A stretch of DNA of 64,000 nucleotides from Stratiformator vulcanicus (lineage in GTDB: Bacteria; Planctomycetota; Planctomycetia; Planctomycetales; Planctomycetaceae), in NCBI RefSeq assembly GCF_007744515.1, contig NZ_CP036268.1:5075613-5139612 (forward strand), in the 5' to 3' direction. Position numbers and translations under genes: made by a program. This document shows positions 46,292 to 55,735 of the stretch, one piece after another (within the stretch, counting starts at the first letter, position 1; each line of letters opens with the position of its first letter). The notes beneath the pieces are model-generated. The model searched no databases and was not told the origin of the DNA. It saw nothing but the letters and a program-made list of their open reading frames with translations.

Positions 46292-47398
46292 TTACTCCGA
46301 GACACCAGTCAGCCGGTGTTTGCGGACGACGTCCCACACCGTCTCCTGAAGTGCTTTGATCAACTCCGCATCCTGCTGCGGGTCGAACATCTCGTAAGGC
46401 TCTGTGGTCAACCCGACCGGGCTTTCCCCTGTCAGCGTCGCGTAGAACGTGAGAGCCGCGACGTAGGAGCCGATCGCTCCCGAGTCGGCCCCGTTGTGTG
46501 GTTGGTCGTTCAAGTGAACGCCGTCGGCGTAGAAATTGAGAACGCCCGCCTCGTGTTGGAACTCTTCGGGATCGAACGGCGACTTCCTATTGTTATTTCG
46601 TCGGGCTTTTCGGAAGTAAGCCTGATTTCGCGCATAGAAGGGTTCGATTCCGGGTAATCGCCCCTCACGAATTCTCTCGTCGAGTTCGCAGAAGACATCG
46701 CCGAGCGGGACGATACGGACGGGAACCGGTAACTCGGGATGCCGCTCGTTGAGTCGATCGACGAGGGTCTCGAAGTACGCCCGGCAATGCAGTCCTTCTT
46801 CGTACTTTTGCGAGTCCCACACCTTCCGGTAGGTTCCGGCTTCCAAAATGTCTTTGGCGGAAGGGAATGTCGCGTAGATATAAAATCGGTCGGTCGCGAC
46901 GTTCTTGGTATTGGGATGCTGCCGATGCCAACCTTCATCACCGGGGACCGTCTCCCCACGAGCGTAGTCGATGAACTCACTTGCCGACTGTAAGGCCCCG
47001 GCCGTGTACCACGGCCAACGGGATAAGACTTTCGGTTCCTCGTCTAACCGCTCGCGGTAGGGTTGCAGGACCACGGCGTCGAACTTGAAGTTCTTAAAAG
47101 CTTGATCGTACTCGCCGTAGGGCTTTTTAAGGTTGTACTTCCCTTCCCCCGGCTTGTTGCTGTGATTTCGCTTCGACAGATGCTTTTGCAACTGATGCCC
47201 ACCGCCGAGCTGAATTCCGTAATCGTATTTGCCCCCGGCGGCTTCGAACAGTTGCGCCAGCCGTTCGACCGGGATATTTCGCGTCAGACTGTTCCCGATG
47301 TGATAGACGCGAATATCCTTACCGGGCGGTCCGTCCGCGGCCGGAATCGAAGATGTCACCAGACAAAGACAAGCAGCTAATACGATCGAGCAGCGCAT
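46292..47398 (-). CDS. Secreted SGNH-hydrolase-like protein
   Basis: This 368-residue protein has a signal peptide (MRCSIVLAACLCLVTSSIPA). An SGNH-like first block, DIRVYHIGNSLTRNIPVERL, contains the potential nucleophile Ser in GNSLT. A long middle region (FKFDAVVLQPYRERLDEEPK) and a last block with FYADGVHLNDQPHNG provide the expected block III (V-V-L-Q-P) and the block V Asp/His pair (D-G-V-H-L). The set suggests an esterase or carbohydrate acetylesterase, by motif pattern. No operon partners are close. Confidence 0.68.
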   Translation of the reverse strand: MRCSIVLAACLCLVTSSIPAADGPPGKDIRVYHIGNSLTRNIPVERLAQLFEAAGGKYDYGIQLGGGHQLQKHLSKRNHSNKPGEGKYNLKKPYGEYDQAFKNFKFDAVVLQPYRERLDEEPKVLSRWPWYTAGALQSASEFIDYARGETVPGDEGWHRQHPNTKNVATDRFYIYATFPSAKDILEAGTYRKVWDSQKYEEGLHCRAYFETLVDRLNERHPELPVPVRIVPLGDVFCELDERIREGRLPGIEPFYARNQAYFRKARRNNNRKSPFDPEEFQHEAGVLNFYADGVHLNDQPHNGADSGAIGSYVAALTFYATLTGESPVGLTTEPYEMFDPQQDAELIKALQETVWDVVRKHRLTGVSE

Positions 47399-47591
47399 AG
47401 GGCAATACGTCCGAGAGTTCGCGGCAAAAGACGACAGGTAAGATCAGCCGATCTCACTATCGTCGCCTGCAGGGCGGAGCGAATGCAACACTATGGTGAA
47501 TGCTTCGCATCGAAGCGCATTCACGCTCAATCCAAGGAAGAACCTTAACTGGCCGCAAAACACCGAGCGACCGGAGCCCGAACGGACTCGG

Positions 47592-48719
47592 CTACTCGTC
47601 TTCCGCATCGCGCGGCGGGCGGGAGGACTTGATCCACAGCAATGCCCGACCCTCTTCATCGCGCCGCAATTCGCGGTCGAGAAAGTGCGGCAGTGTCACG
47701 TCGCGAAGCACGATGCTCCAACTCGTTTTGCGCGGCCGAACCTTGACGGTCAGCTCGGCGGGATCGATCCCCGCTTTCGACAGACCGTCGTGGTCGATCA
47801 GAATCGGGATGTCGGTTTGCGCCTCGACCGCACGGAGGACGTCGGCGAGTTTGGCCTGCCGGAAATCGACGGCGACGACGCTAAACAATGCCGGTGCAAA
47901 AGCGGCTCGATCGGCCCCTTCACCGTTCAACGTCCAGCCGACCGGCCATAGATCTTCGCCCTCATCGATCGATTCGACCATTAGCTTGATGCCGCCCTCG
48001 GGAGTACGAAGGGGACGAAAGCCCAATCCGAATTCGTTCAGGACTGCGGCGAGGGTCGTGCCGACCGAGAGGTCCCTTGGAGAATGTTTGACGAAGCGAT
48101 GATCGGTCTGCTTCATCGACTCCATCGCAGCAGCCGAGAACTTGAGTTGATACACCGACGGCAAACCCAGTTTTCGAATCGCCTCGGGTAGTTTCAGCCC
48201 GGTCACGTCGGCGGCAGCTTTTTCCGAAACCGCGGCGTAGAACTTATCGAATTGGGTCTTATTGAGTCCCCACATCGCTTTGCCGTCGGGCGTCCCCTGA
48301 GCGCCGAAGCTCTTGAGTTCGTCCAGCCACTCTTGCAATTCGGCGACGTCGGTCGGCTCGAATGTCTGCGATGGGAAGAGCAGTCGCCCGCGATCGTCGA
48401 TCGCCCCGATCACCTTGACGGTGCGTAACGGTCCCCGTTTTTTCTCAGTGACCGAGATACCTTCGCCCGGCAGCCCGCGTCGGATTCGTACGGCATAGCC
48501 GAATCGTTCGAAGCGTTGGCTCCATCGCTGGGCGTCGAGTCCGATCCCTTCGGCAGAGATGATCTCGATCGAGAGGGTCGTCAGACCGGCATCGCTGCGA
48601 TCGATCGTGCGGGGACGCGTTCCGCCACGGTACTGAAACGTCTGGGCGACAGCCTCAGTGACCGTGCCGGCGATCAGTGCCCCGACCACAAGACTTGCCG
48701 GAATCAAAATCCGATGCAT
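47592..48719 (-). CDS. Secreted protein with STN/secretin-like C-terminal domain
   Basis: This 375-residue protein has a signal peptide (about 1-25: IPASLVVGALIAGTVTEAVA). The N-terminal half has no recognised fold. The C-terminal 110 residues, FSVVAVDFRQAKLADVLRAV then EAQTDIPILIDHDGLSKAGI, then LTVKVRPRKTSWSIVLRDVT, resemble the short STN/secretin N-domain found in outer-membrane secretion or TonB systems. No secretin barrel follows, so it may be a periplasmic adaptor. It is well separated from its neighbours. Confidence 0.6.
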   Translation of the reverse strand: MHRILIPASLVVGALIAGTVTEAVAQTFQYRGGTRPRTIDRSDAGLTTLSIEIISAEGIGLDAQRWSQRFERFGYAVRIRRGLPGEGISVTEKKRGPLRTVKVIGAIDDRGRLLFPSQTFEPTDVAELQEWLDELKSFGAQGTPDGKAMWGLNKTQFDKFYAAVSEKAAADVTGLKLPEAIRKLGLPSVYQLKFSAAAMESMKQTDHRFVKHSPRDLSVGTTLAAVLNEFGLGFRPLRTPEGGIKLMVESIDEGEDLWPVGWTLNGEGADRAAFAPALFSVVAVDFRQAKLADVLRAVEAQTDIPILIDHDGLSKAGIDPAELTVKVRPRKTSWSIVLRDVTLPHFLDRELRRDEEGRALLWIKSSRPPRDAEDE

Positions 48720-48852
48720 GACATTAGCTCTGAGAGAATAGGCAGTTGCGCGCTTCTCTCTATGCTATGCCGAACGGGCGAGCAGAGGCGAGAGGAATTT
48801 TGGCGAAAGCCCGTCACCCCACACGCCTCACCCCTCTGGCGATGCTTCTCTG

Positions 48853-49662
48853 TTAGTACCGCTCAACGACACCGTCGATCGCAATGCGTTGGATGGGCCG
48901 GTCGTTTTCGATGACCCGCCGGACCGCTTCCAGTTGTGCTCGCATCTGCTGCCAGGAGGCCAGCACTTTCGCCCGGCTCAGGCCGACGGCCACTTCGCCG
49001 ATCTGCTCTAAACCACGGCGAACGTCGGCCAGCGATGCCGCGGCGAGTTCGACGACATCAGCCAAGTAGCCCTCGAAGGGTTCCGAATCTGCCACGGTCA
49101 CCGGAACGTCAGGACGGGCGGCTTCAACAGGAATTTCAATCTCGCCCAGTTTCGCCACAACTACGGCGTCTTTTTCCAGAATGACGCCCGCCATCGTTGT
49201 GACTCCCTCGAAATCGGCCCGGCTCGTCGCGATCACGAATCCGAGGGCTTCCTCCAGACCCGCGGTCAGCACCTCGGCCGCTGAGTCCGACGGTAAGTGC
49301 GCCGCGTGTCGGTCCGCCATTTTCTTCACCACCGGCCCCCATGCCGCCACGGTCATCTCCCCGTGCAGCCACAGATCGCAAGCGAGATTGAATTCCCGAT
49401 CGGACGGGACGGCCACGATCTCGCGCTTCGGCTCAACCGGTCGCTTCGACCACTCGCAGCCCCCGGCGGTGGCGATCGAGAGACGTTGAAAGTGATCGGA
49501 GAGCAACACGAGATCTTCGCCGATCTCATCGCTCCATCCGGGAATCGCCTTCGGCAGCGGCGCCGCCGATGCCGGTCCCGCCAAATAAGCCCCCGCCTGT
49601 AGCACCGTCAGCATGGTGATCATCGTTCGAACAGCGCGATCGGTCAGCAGGGTAATCATCAT
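48853..49662 (-). CDS. Secreted hypothetical protein
   Basis: This protein of about 269 residues is called from the ATG pair at 49662/49659, where a signal sequence starts (MMITLLTDRAVRTMITMLTV then LQAGAYLAGPASA). The frame is open to 49869 but that extension lies in the region upstream of aroA. The rest is helical with many Ala/Val/Glu residues (SLADVRRGLEQIGEVAVGL, then MRAQLEAVRRVIENDRPI). No family or catalytic motif was recognised. It is divergent from aroA, with 277 bases between the two starts. Confidence 0.6.
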   Translation of the reverse strand: MMITLLTDRAVRTMITMLTVLQAGAYLAGPASAAPLPKAIPGWSDEIGEDLVLLSDHFQRLSIATAGGCEWSKRPVEPKREIVAVPSDREFNLACDLWLHGEMTVAAWGPVVKKMADRHAAHLPSDSAAEVLTAGLEEALGFVIATSRADFEGVTTMAGVILEKDAVVVAKLGEIEIPVEAARPDVPVTVADSEPFEGYLADVVELAAASLADVRRGLEQIGEVAVGLSRAKVLASWQQMRAQLEAVRRVIENDRPIQRIAIDGVVERY

Positions 49663-49939
49663 GAAAGACTCCGGTTCGATAGCGGGGGCAGGCCGGGGAG
49701 AACAGGAAAGCTGGGGCGGCGATACAAGATATATCGGAGCCTGCCGATCGCACCTTGCCCCATCCAACGGTCCGATCGCGAAAAGCTGGCGAATGGCGTA
49801 AACAGGGGCGCATAGTCCGACCGGGCGGAGCAACCCGACTTTTCCGGCTCGCTCTGTGCCGGTCCGCAATACCTTCCCGCAAGTCGGTGCGTTATCCTCA
49901 AGGATTCCCGATCGTCAGCCGAAGCCCCTCCGTCGACCG

Positions 49940-51217
49940 ATGCAAGAGCCGCTTTCCATTCGTCCCGTTTCCAAACCGGTCGAGGGCTCGGTCCGCCCGC
50001 CCGGCTCGAAGAGCATCACGAATCGCGCGCTGGTCGTCGCCGCGCTGGCCGATGGTCGCTCCACCCTGACGGGTGTTCTCGACAGTGACGACACGCGGGT
50101 GATGATCGAAAGCCTGCGCCGGCTCGGACTGAACATTCATCAGGACTTCGATGCTCAGACGGTCGTGATCGATGGCTGCGGTGATTGTATTCCCCGCAAA
50201 GAGGCCCAACTGTTTCTGCAAAACAGCGGCACAAGCATCCGATTCCTCACCGCCCTGTGCGCCGTCGGTGACGGGCGGTACCGACTCGATGGCAATGAGC
50301 GGATGCGTGAGCGCCCCATCGGCGATCTCGCGCGAACCTTGACCGCGCTCGGAGCCGAAGTCACCTGTGAAAACAAGAACGATTGCCCGCCGGTCATTGT
50401 CGCCGGCCCGCCACTCCCCGGAGGCACGGCCGAGGTCGCCGGCAATATCTCGAGCCAGTACCTCAGCGCCCTCTTAATGGCCGCCCCTGCCGCGCGCGGA
50501 GTGGTCGAACTCGACATTAAAGGCGAACTCGTCTCGAAACCTTACGTCGACATGACACTACGCGTCATGGAGTCATTCGGCGGCGGCGTGATGGCCGATG
50601 GCTATGAGAAGTTCACGATCGCTCCGCACGCCTATCAGGAGACGAATTACGACATCGAGCCAGACGCTTCCGCGGCGAGTTACTTCTTCGGCGCGGCGGC
50701 GATCACCGGAGGCCGCGTCACCGTCGAGGGCCTCAATCGCGATGCCCTGCAGGGTGATGTGCTTTTCGTTGACGCCTTAAAACAGATGGGCTGCACCGTT
50801 GAAGAAAGCGAGTCGTCGATCACCGTCACCGGCGGATCACTGCACGGCATCGATATTGATATGAATGCCATCAGCGACACGGCTCAAACTTTGGCCGCCG
50901 TTGCCGTATTCGCCGACGGGCCGACAACGATCCGCAACATCGCGCACGTGCGACACAAAGAAACCGATCGCATCGCCGCGGTCGCCGCTGAGCTCCGAAA
51001 ATTAGGACAAATCGTCGAAGAATTTGACGACGGCCTCACCATCACGCCCCGCCCCATCACTCCCGCCACGATCGCCACCTATGACGACCATCGCATGGCG
51101 ATGAGTTTCGCTCTGATCGGTTTAAAAGCCGACGGCGTTCAAATCGCCGACCCCGGCTGCACCGCGAAGACCTATCCGCGGTATTGGGACGACCTGAAAA
51201 CGCTGACGGGAAACTGA
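49940..51217 (+). CDS. aroA: EPSP synthase (3-phosphoshikimate 1-carboxyvinyltransferase)
   Basis: This 425-residue cytoplasmic enzyme of the shikimate pathway joins phosphoenolpyruvate to shikimate 3-phosphate to make EPSP. The substrate-binding motifs [20 protein letters not shown] and [20 protein letters not shown], plus MRERPIGDL and [18 protein letters not shown], are intact. The C-terminal [11 protein letters not shown] is the classic signature. ATG 49940 is chosen as it starts the conserved [10 protein letters not shown]; the frame is open to 49856. It is followed 12 bases later by the TauE-like gene. Confidence 0.96.
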   Translation: MQEPLSIRPVSKPVEGSVRPPGSKSITNRALVVAALADGRSTLTGVLDSDDTRVMIESLRRLGLNIHQDFDAQTVVIDGCGDCIPRKEAQLFLQNSGTSIRFLTALCAVGDGRYRLDGNERMRERPIGDLARTLTALGAEVTCENKNDCPPVIVAGPPLPGGTAEVAGNISSQYLSALLMAAPAARGVVELDIKGELVSKPYVDMTLRVMESFGGGVMADGYEKFTIAPHAYQETNYDIEPDASAASYFFGAAAITGGRVTVEGLNRDALQGDVLFVDALKQMGCTVEESESSITVTGGSLHGIDIDMNAISDTAQTLAAVAVFADGPTTIRNIAHVRHKETDRIAAVAAELRKLGQIVEEFDDGLTITPRPITPATIATYDDHRMAMSFALIGLKADGVQIADPGCTAKTYPRYWDDLKTLTGN

Positions 51218-51229
51218 CAGACCGGCGTT

Positions 51230-52105
51230 ATGTTCGATCCCACAATTCACCCGGCCGCCGCCCTGATTGGTCTGATCGTCGGTCTGCTCTCCGGCCTGTT
51301 CGGTGTCGGCGGCGGCTTTTTGCTCGTCCCAGTCCTCACTGTCATTCTCGGAGTGCCGGTCGAGATCGCCGTCGGCTCCAGCGCGTGCCAGGTGCTCGGC
51401 CCCGCGACGACGGCTCTATTGACACGACGACCAACGCGGGAGACCTTCCGCCTGCCACTGGTCATTACCGGCGGTCTGTTCATCGGCGTAATCGCCGGGG
51501 CGTGGTTCCTCGGCATCGCCAAACAGGCCGGCACGATTACATTCTTCAGCCGAACCCTTCCCGCCGCCGATCTGGCGGTCATGGGAATTTACTTTGTTCT
51601 CTTCGTCGTGCTGGGCGTCTTTTCGATTGTGGAATCGGGGCAGTCGGCGGGGCGGATGGTTCACCTGCTCGGCGTTCCGGCTCGTGCGAAGATTCCGCCA
51701 ATGTCTTACTTCGAAGGTTGCCGACGTCGGCTGTCTGTGCCGGTCATTTGCTGGCTCGGCCTAATTACGGGCGCGCTTTCCGGCCTGCTCGGGATGAGCG
51801 GCGGGCTGGTCTTAATACCCGGTCTGATCTATTTGCTCGGGATGCAAACCTCGAAGGCGACCGCCGCCTCCTTGGTTATTGTCTGGCTTATTTCGTTCCA
51901 AGCCACAATCGCCCACGCCTGGGCCGATCGCATCGACCTGCCCCTCGTGGCCGCGCTACTGCTCGGGGGAACCATCGGGGCACGCCTCGGCACGATGATC
52001 GCCGCAAAAACCCACGCCCGCACCTTAAGAGGCCGCTTCGGCTGGCTACTACTTGCCGCCGCCGGGCTGACCGGGTATCGGTTGTGGGTGATTCTTACCC
52101 AATAA
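51230..52105 (+). CDS. TauE/SafE-family sulfite/anion exporter
   Basis: This 291-residue inner-membrane protein has eight or so helices in two repeats: [20 protein letters not shown] in the first and [20 protein letters not shown] in the second, the G-x-x-G-x-x-G-x-G/S-G signature of the TauE/SafE (DUF81) family. The family exports sulfite, sulfoacetate or other small organic anions by proton coupling. It lies 12 bases after aroA and may be co-transcribed, but no metabolic link is evident. Confidence 0.88.
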   Translation: MFDPTIHPAAALIGLIVGLLSGLFGVGGGFLLVPVLTVILGVPVEIAVGSSACQVLGPATTALLTRRPTRETFRLPLVITGGLFIGVIAGAWFLGIAKQAGTITFFSRTLPAADLAVMGIYFVLFVVLGVFSIVESGQSAGRMVHLLGVPARAKIPPMSYFEGCRRRLSVPVICWLGLITGALSGLLGMSGGLVLIPGLIYLLGMQTSKATAASLVIVWLISFQATIAHAWADRIDLPLVAALLLGGTIGARLGTMIAAKTHARTLRGRFGWLLLAAAGLTGYRLWVILTQ

Positions 52106-52138
52106 TCCGGCCGCCAGCTTCATCGAATTTCGCCTCAC

Positions 52139-52774
52139 ATGAATTCTGGACTCACAGAAATCACGACCTGCGCCTCAGAAGTGAATGCGAATCACCTTAA
52201 GGCTGTGCTTGCAGCTGAGGGGATTGAAGCATTCGTGGCCGGTGGCAGGGCCGAGACGATGATGTCTTACGTCGGCGTTGCTTTGGGCGGTGTGAATCTC
52301 CTGACTCGACCTGCACAAGCCGAAGCGGCACGAGAGATAATTTCGGGCCGACAACACTCGAATGACGCCACACAGCCCGATTGGTATTGCCGCGACTGCA
52401 AGGTTGCCGTTGACTGCGGCTTCGAGTGCTGCTGGTCGTGCGAACAATCGCGAGGTCTTGTCGGCGGTGAGATTCCGCCTGGCGAGATCGATTCCGATGA
52501 AGAAGCACTCGGTGAAATCGCCGAGGTGGACGCCGCCGATATCGAAGCCCGCGTGACGAGAGCCTATCGAGCGGCTCTATTCGGCATCGGGCTGTTCCCC
52601 GGCTTTCTACACCTCTACTCGAGCTACTTATTGAATTCTGTCATTGGGCACTTCCACGCAATGAGCCTACCGACGGTTCGTCGCTGGTATGCGGCAATGA
52701 TCGTCAATATTGCCATGATTTTCGTCATACACTACGTGCTGCTGTACTACGGCCTCCCGGCTTTTACGGATTAG
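52139..52774 (+). CDS. DUF2007-domain protein with zinc ribbon and two membrane helices
   Basis: This 211-residue protein has an N-terminal DUF2007 signal-transducing-like domain (EITTCASEVNANHLKAVLAA then EGIEAFVAGG). A small Cys-rich ribbon follows (WYCRDCKVAVDCGFECCWSC), then an acidic stretch. Two C-terminal membrane helices (LFGIGLFPGFLHLYSSYLLN and WYAAMIVNIAMIFVIHYVLL) end the protein. Such combinations of a DUF2007 domain with a ribbon are seen in planctomycetes; the function is unknown. It is convergent with the second sulfatase gene. Confidence 0.78.
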   Translation: MNSGLTEITTCASEVNANHLKAVLAAEGIEAFVAGGRAETMMSYVGVALGGVNLLTRPAQAEAAREIISGRQHSNDATQPDWYCRDCKVAVDCGFECCWSCEQSRGLVGGEIPPGEIDSDEEALGEIAEVDAADIEARVTRAYRAALFGIGLFPGFLHLYSSYLLNSVIGHFHAMSLPTVRRWYAAMIVNIAMIFVIHYVLLYYGLPAFTD

Positions 52775-52820
52775 TCGCCCGAACCGAGACGGCAACGGGC
52801 GTAGCATCATCTCAACTTCT

Positions 52821-54245
52821 TCAGCGAAGCGATTTAAGATGCTCTTGCAGTTGTTGTCGGCAGAGTTTTAGGACGGAGGCCTCTTCAGCGTCACCGACCA
52901 AATTTACAAACTGCCCCGGATCCTCCTGCATGTCGTAGAGCTCGTCTTCACCATTTTTATACCGAATATAGGCCCAGCGATCGGTCCGCAGCATGTGGCC
53001 GTTGCCGTGATAGCTGTAGGCGGTCTCACGGAGTTGCGCATCAGGGTCCTTAAGCGCCGGTGCCAGGCTGACGCCCTGGCAGTGCGGCGGGATGTCGAAT
53101 CCGGCCAGGTCGGCTAGTGTCGGATAGATGTCGATCTGCTCGGCGAGCGTGTCAGCCGTCTCGTCTTTGAGTCCATCTGGGGCGGAGAAGATAAGCGGGA
53201 TGCGGACCGATTCCTCGTGTAGATTCATTTTCTGCCACATGTGATGTTCGCCGAGGAGATAACCGTGGTCGGACGTAAACACGACGATCGTGTTCTCGGC
53301 GTGACCACTCTCTTCCAGAGCTTCTAAGACTCGCCCCACTTGATCATCCATAAATTCGACGCACGCGTAATAGGCCTGAAGCGCTTTATGCTGATCCTCT
53401 TCCGTGAGGCCGATCCGCGATGACAGCCGGCTCTGCCCGATCCGCGGGATGTCGGACAGGTCGTCCTCCGGCACGAAGGCCAGCTTCATGTCGTCGGCGG
53501 GATATCGCTCGAAATAGTGAGCCGGCGCGACGAGCGGCACGTGCGGGCGAACGAAACCCACGGCGAGAAAGAAGGGCTTCTTGCTCGACTGGCGATTTAA
53601 TATCTCGACGGCTTGCGAAGCCGCCTGCACGTCCGCCTGGGCCGCCCCGCTCGCATCACTCGCCTTCACGGAATACAAAGCCGGGCCGAAGCCGAGGCTA
53701 TAATGTTTATCACGATCAAACTTTAATTTCTCGTTCGAGAGATGCTCCGCTTCTCCCTCGGTCATCCACTCCGGCGCGTGCATGTTATAGGCCTCGTTCC
53801 ATGAGGCCGCATGATCGGGACCGGCCACGCCTTTGGTAATGTCACCCGGCACTCGCATGTGGTAAATTTTACTGACACGCGCGGTGTGGTAACCGTTGTT
53901 CTTAAAATGCTCTGCCATAGAGGGTCGATCGCCGAGATTTTTCGTAAACCGGGTCGACGCCCCGTTGCCCGTCACCCCGATCGACTGCGCATACATTCCC
54001 GACATCAACGCGGCTCGTGAAGGCCCGCAAATCGGAAACTGGCAATAGGTGCGCGTGAACTTCACCCCTCGTTTCGCAAGCGAATCGATGTTCGGCGTCC
54101 GCACCTGTTCGTTGCCATAGCAGGCCAACGCCTCGGCGGTGAGGTCGTCGCTGATCAGAAACAGCACATTGGGCTGAGCCGACGCGGCGATTTCGGAAAC
54201 CGCAAAAGGCAAACAAGAGGCGACCAAGAGTAGCGCAAATCGCAT
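52821..54245 (-). CDS. Secreted sulfatase (iduronate-2-sulfatase-like)
   Basis: This 474-residue S1 sulfatase has a signal peptide (MRFALLLVASCLPFAVSEIA). The metal Asp pair is in NVLFLISDDLTAEAL and the canonical formylglycine site is C-G-P-S-R in FPICGPSRAALMSGM. Other metal and substrate motifs are PHVPLVAPAHYFERYP and FTSDHGYLLGEHHMW. In contrast to the sulfatase at 38312 the activation motif is standard. ATG 54245 is the start because the frame's upstream extension to 54395 overlaps the divergent promoter region. It acts on sulfated glycans outside or in the periplasm. Confidence 0.93.
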   Translation of the reverse strand: MRFALLLVASCLPFAVSEIAASAQPNVLFLISDDLTAEALACYGNEQVRTPNIDSLAKRGVKFTRTYCQFPICGPSRAALMSGMYAQSIGVTGNGASTRFTKNLGDRPSMAEHFKNNGYHTARVSKIYHMRVPGDITKGVAGPDHAASWNEAYNMHAPEWMTEGEAEHLSNEKLKFDRDKHYSLGFGPALYSVKASDASGAAQADVQAASQAVEILNRQSSKKPFFLAVGFVRPHVPLVAPAHYFERYPADDMKLAFVPEDDLSDIPRIGQSRLSSRIGLTEEDQHKALQAYYACVEFMDDQVGRVLEALEESGHAENTIVVFTSDHGYLLGEHHMWQKMNLHEESVRIPLIFSAPDGLKDETADTLAEQIDIYPTLADLAGFDIPPHCQGVSLAPALKDPDAQLRETAYSYHGNGHMLRTDRWAYIRYKNGEDELYDMQEDPGQFVNLVGDAEEASVLKLCRQQLQEHLKSLR

Positions 54246-54443
54246 GACAGGCTCCGCTGAGCTGGGTTCGAGACGCGTTGAAGATGGCAGACGATTGCCA
54301 CCATCCGCAAGGGAGAGCCGAGGCGGCACCTGACGAATCAGTCGCTCGGCACCGCGGGCGTGATGATTCGAATCGCGGACGTTAGAGTTATTCAAAGGGA
54401 GTGATGTAGATGACTTCTATCGGATGACGCGAGAGGTGCCGGA

Positions 54444-55025
54444 ATGGCTGCGAAAAAACTGTTGTTTCTCGTTGGCGACTTCGTCGAGGACTACGAAGTC
54501 ATGGTGCCGTTTCAGGCCCTCACAATGGTCGGGCATACGTGCCACGCCGTCTGCCCGGGGAAGAAAGCGGGCGATTCGGTGCGGACCGCCGTGCATGATT
54601 TTGAGGGCGACCAGACCTACAGCGAGAAGCCGGGACACAACTTTTCGCTCAATGAGACGTTCGCCGAAGTCGATGCGTCCAGCTACGACGGGCTTGTCGT
54701 GCCGGGGGGACGTGCGCCGGAATATCTCCGGCTGAACGAAGACGTGCAGAAGATCGTGCGGCATTTTGTTGAGGCCGACAAACCGATCGCCGCCATCTGC
54801 CACGGCCTGCAAATTTTGGCCGCGGCCGGTGTGCTGAAGGGCCGCTCCTGCACGGCTTACCCGGCATGCGGACCAGAGGTCACGCTCGCGGGCGGCACGT
54901 TCAAAGAAATAGAAGTTGATCAGGCACACGTCGACGGCAATCTCGTCACGGCGCCAGCTTGGCCGGCCCATCCTGCTTGGCTGGCGGAATTCTTAAAAGT
55001 ACTCGGCACAAACATTGAACTTTAA
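54444..55025 (+). CDS. DJ-1/PfpI-family protein
   Basis: This 193-residue cytoplasmic protein of the DJ-1/ThiJ/PfpI superfamily starts [20 protein letters not shown], with the conserved acidic residue in FVEDYE. The nucleophile elbow Cys is in [19 protein letters not shown]. The C-terminal [22 protein letters not shown] is the PfpI-type end. Members act as deglycases, glyoxalases or proteases; which applies is not visible. Length is normal. ATG 54444 begins at the first strand. Confidence 0.9.
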   Translation: MAAKKLLFLVGDFVEDYEVMVPFQALTMVGHTCHAVCPGKKAGDSVRTAVHDFEGDQTYSEKPGHNFSLNETFAEVDASSYDGLVVPGGRAPEYLRLNEDVQKIVRHFVEADKPIAAICHGLQILAAAGVLKGRSCTAYPACGPEVTLAGGTFKEIEVDQAHVDGNLVTAPAWPAHPAWLAEFLKVLGTNIEL

Positions 55026-55032
55026 GGAAGAT

Positions 55033-55108
55033 AAGCCGCGCACTAAGTAAGCGGATCATTATGTGATCCCGTTGCCTTCAATCGACCCGCTTACTTCGTG
55101 CGCGGCTT
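55033..55108. repeat. Near-perfect palindromic repeat, copy B
   Basis: AAGCCGCGCACTAAGTAAGC plus GG (55033-55054) is the reverse complement, with one mismatch in 22, of 55087-55108. An inner GATCATTATGTGATC palindrome sits at the left shoulder. The arms match copy A at 17307-17372. It could form a long hairpin between the DJ-1/PfpI gene and the DUF423 gene. Confidence 0.75.
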
Positions 55109-55120
55109 GTCGAACGAGAT

Positions 55121-55579
55121 ATGTCACCCAAATTTTGGTTTGTCACGGGTTCAATTCTCGGCGGGCTTGGGGTCGTGATCGGAGCATTCGGCGCACACGG
55201 CGTCGGCGATCTGCTCGTCGAGATTCATCAGGATGCAGAACCCAAAATGGTCGCGGGGCACGAGGTCCCGGCGTCTTACAAATACCTGCAGGATTTTAAG
55301 ACCGGGGCAGAGTATCAACTGACCCACGCGCTGGCACTTCTTGCGATCGGACTGCTCGGATGGGCGACGAAGCCCTGCCGGACGTTGTCGGTCGCCGGGT
55401 GGTCGTTCCTGATCGGTGTCGTGTTTTTCAGCGGGAGTCTTTACGCACTGGTGTTAACGGGCCAGCGGTGGTGGGGTGCCGTGGCACCGATCGGAGGCAC
55501 GGCCTTCATCGTGGGGTGGATCGCATTGGCGATCGCGGGAGCCCAACGCGTCGCAAGTCCGCGGCAACCAGAAGACTGA
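55121..55579 (+). CDS. DUF423 membrane protein
   Basis: This 152-residue protein has four membrane helices and the DUF423 signature GSILGGLGVVIGAFGAHGV at the start. ALALLAIGLLG, AGWSFLIGVVFFSGSLYALVL and APIGGTAFIVGWIALAIAGA follow. Family proteins (YwdK/YgdD-like) have no established function. The external loop between helices 1 and 2 is longer than usual (HQDAEPKMVAGHEVPASYK). Its 5' end lies 12 bases after the palindromic repeat. Confidence 0.85.
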   Translation: MSPKFWFVTGSILGGLGVVIGAFGAHGVGDLLVEIHQDAEPKMVAGHEVPASYKYLQDFKTGAEYQLTHALALLAIGLLGWATKPCRTLSVAGWSFLIGVVFFSGSLYALVLTGQRWWGAVAPIGGTAFIVGWIALAIAGAQRVASPRQPED

Positions 55580-55618
55580 CATCGTTACGAACCGCGTTAC
55601 GGATCGACGTCAAATAAG

Positions 55619-55651
55619 AGAGCGGCAACGGATGCAGTCCCTTGCCGCTCT
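55619..55651. terminator. Hairpin between convergent DUF423 and collagen-like genes
   Basis: AGAGCGGCAA (55619-55628) pairs perfectly with TTGCCGCTCT (55642-55651) across a 13-base loop. It lies between convergent stop codons, as expected for a bidirectional terminator, although neither side has a long U-run. Confidence 0.6.
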
Positions 55652-55735
55652 TTGAACTCGCAGTGACTGAATTCAGGCTGCGAGTTCGATAATTAGCTCG
55701 TCAGCGGAGTCGGTTGCGACTTCGCCGCGCTCGGA

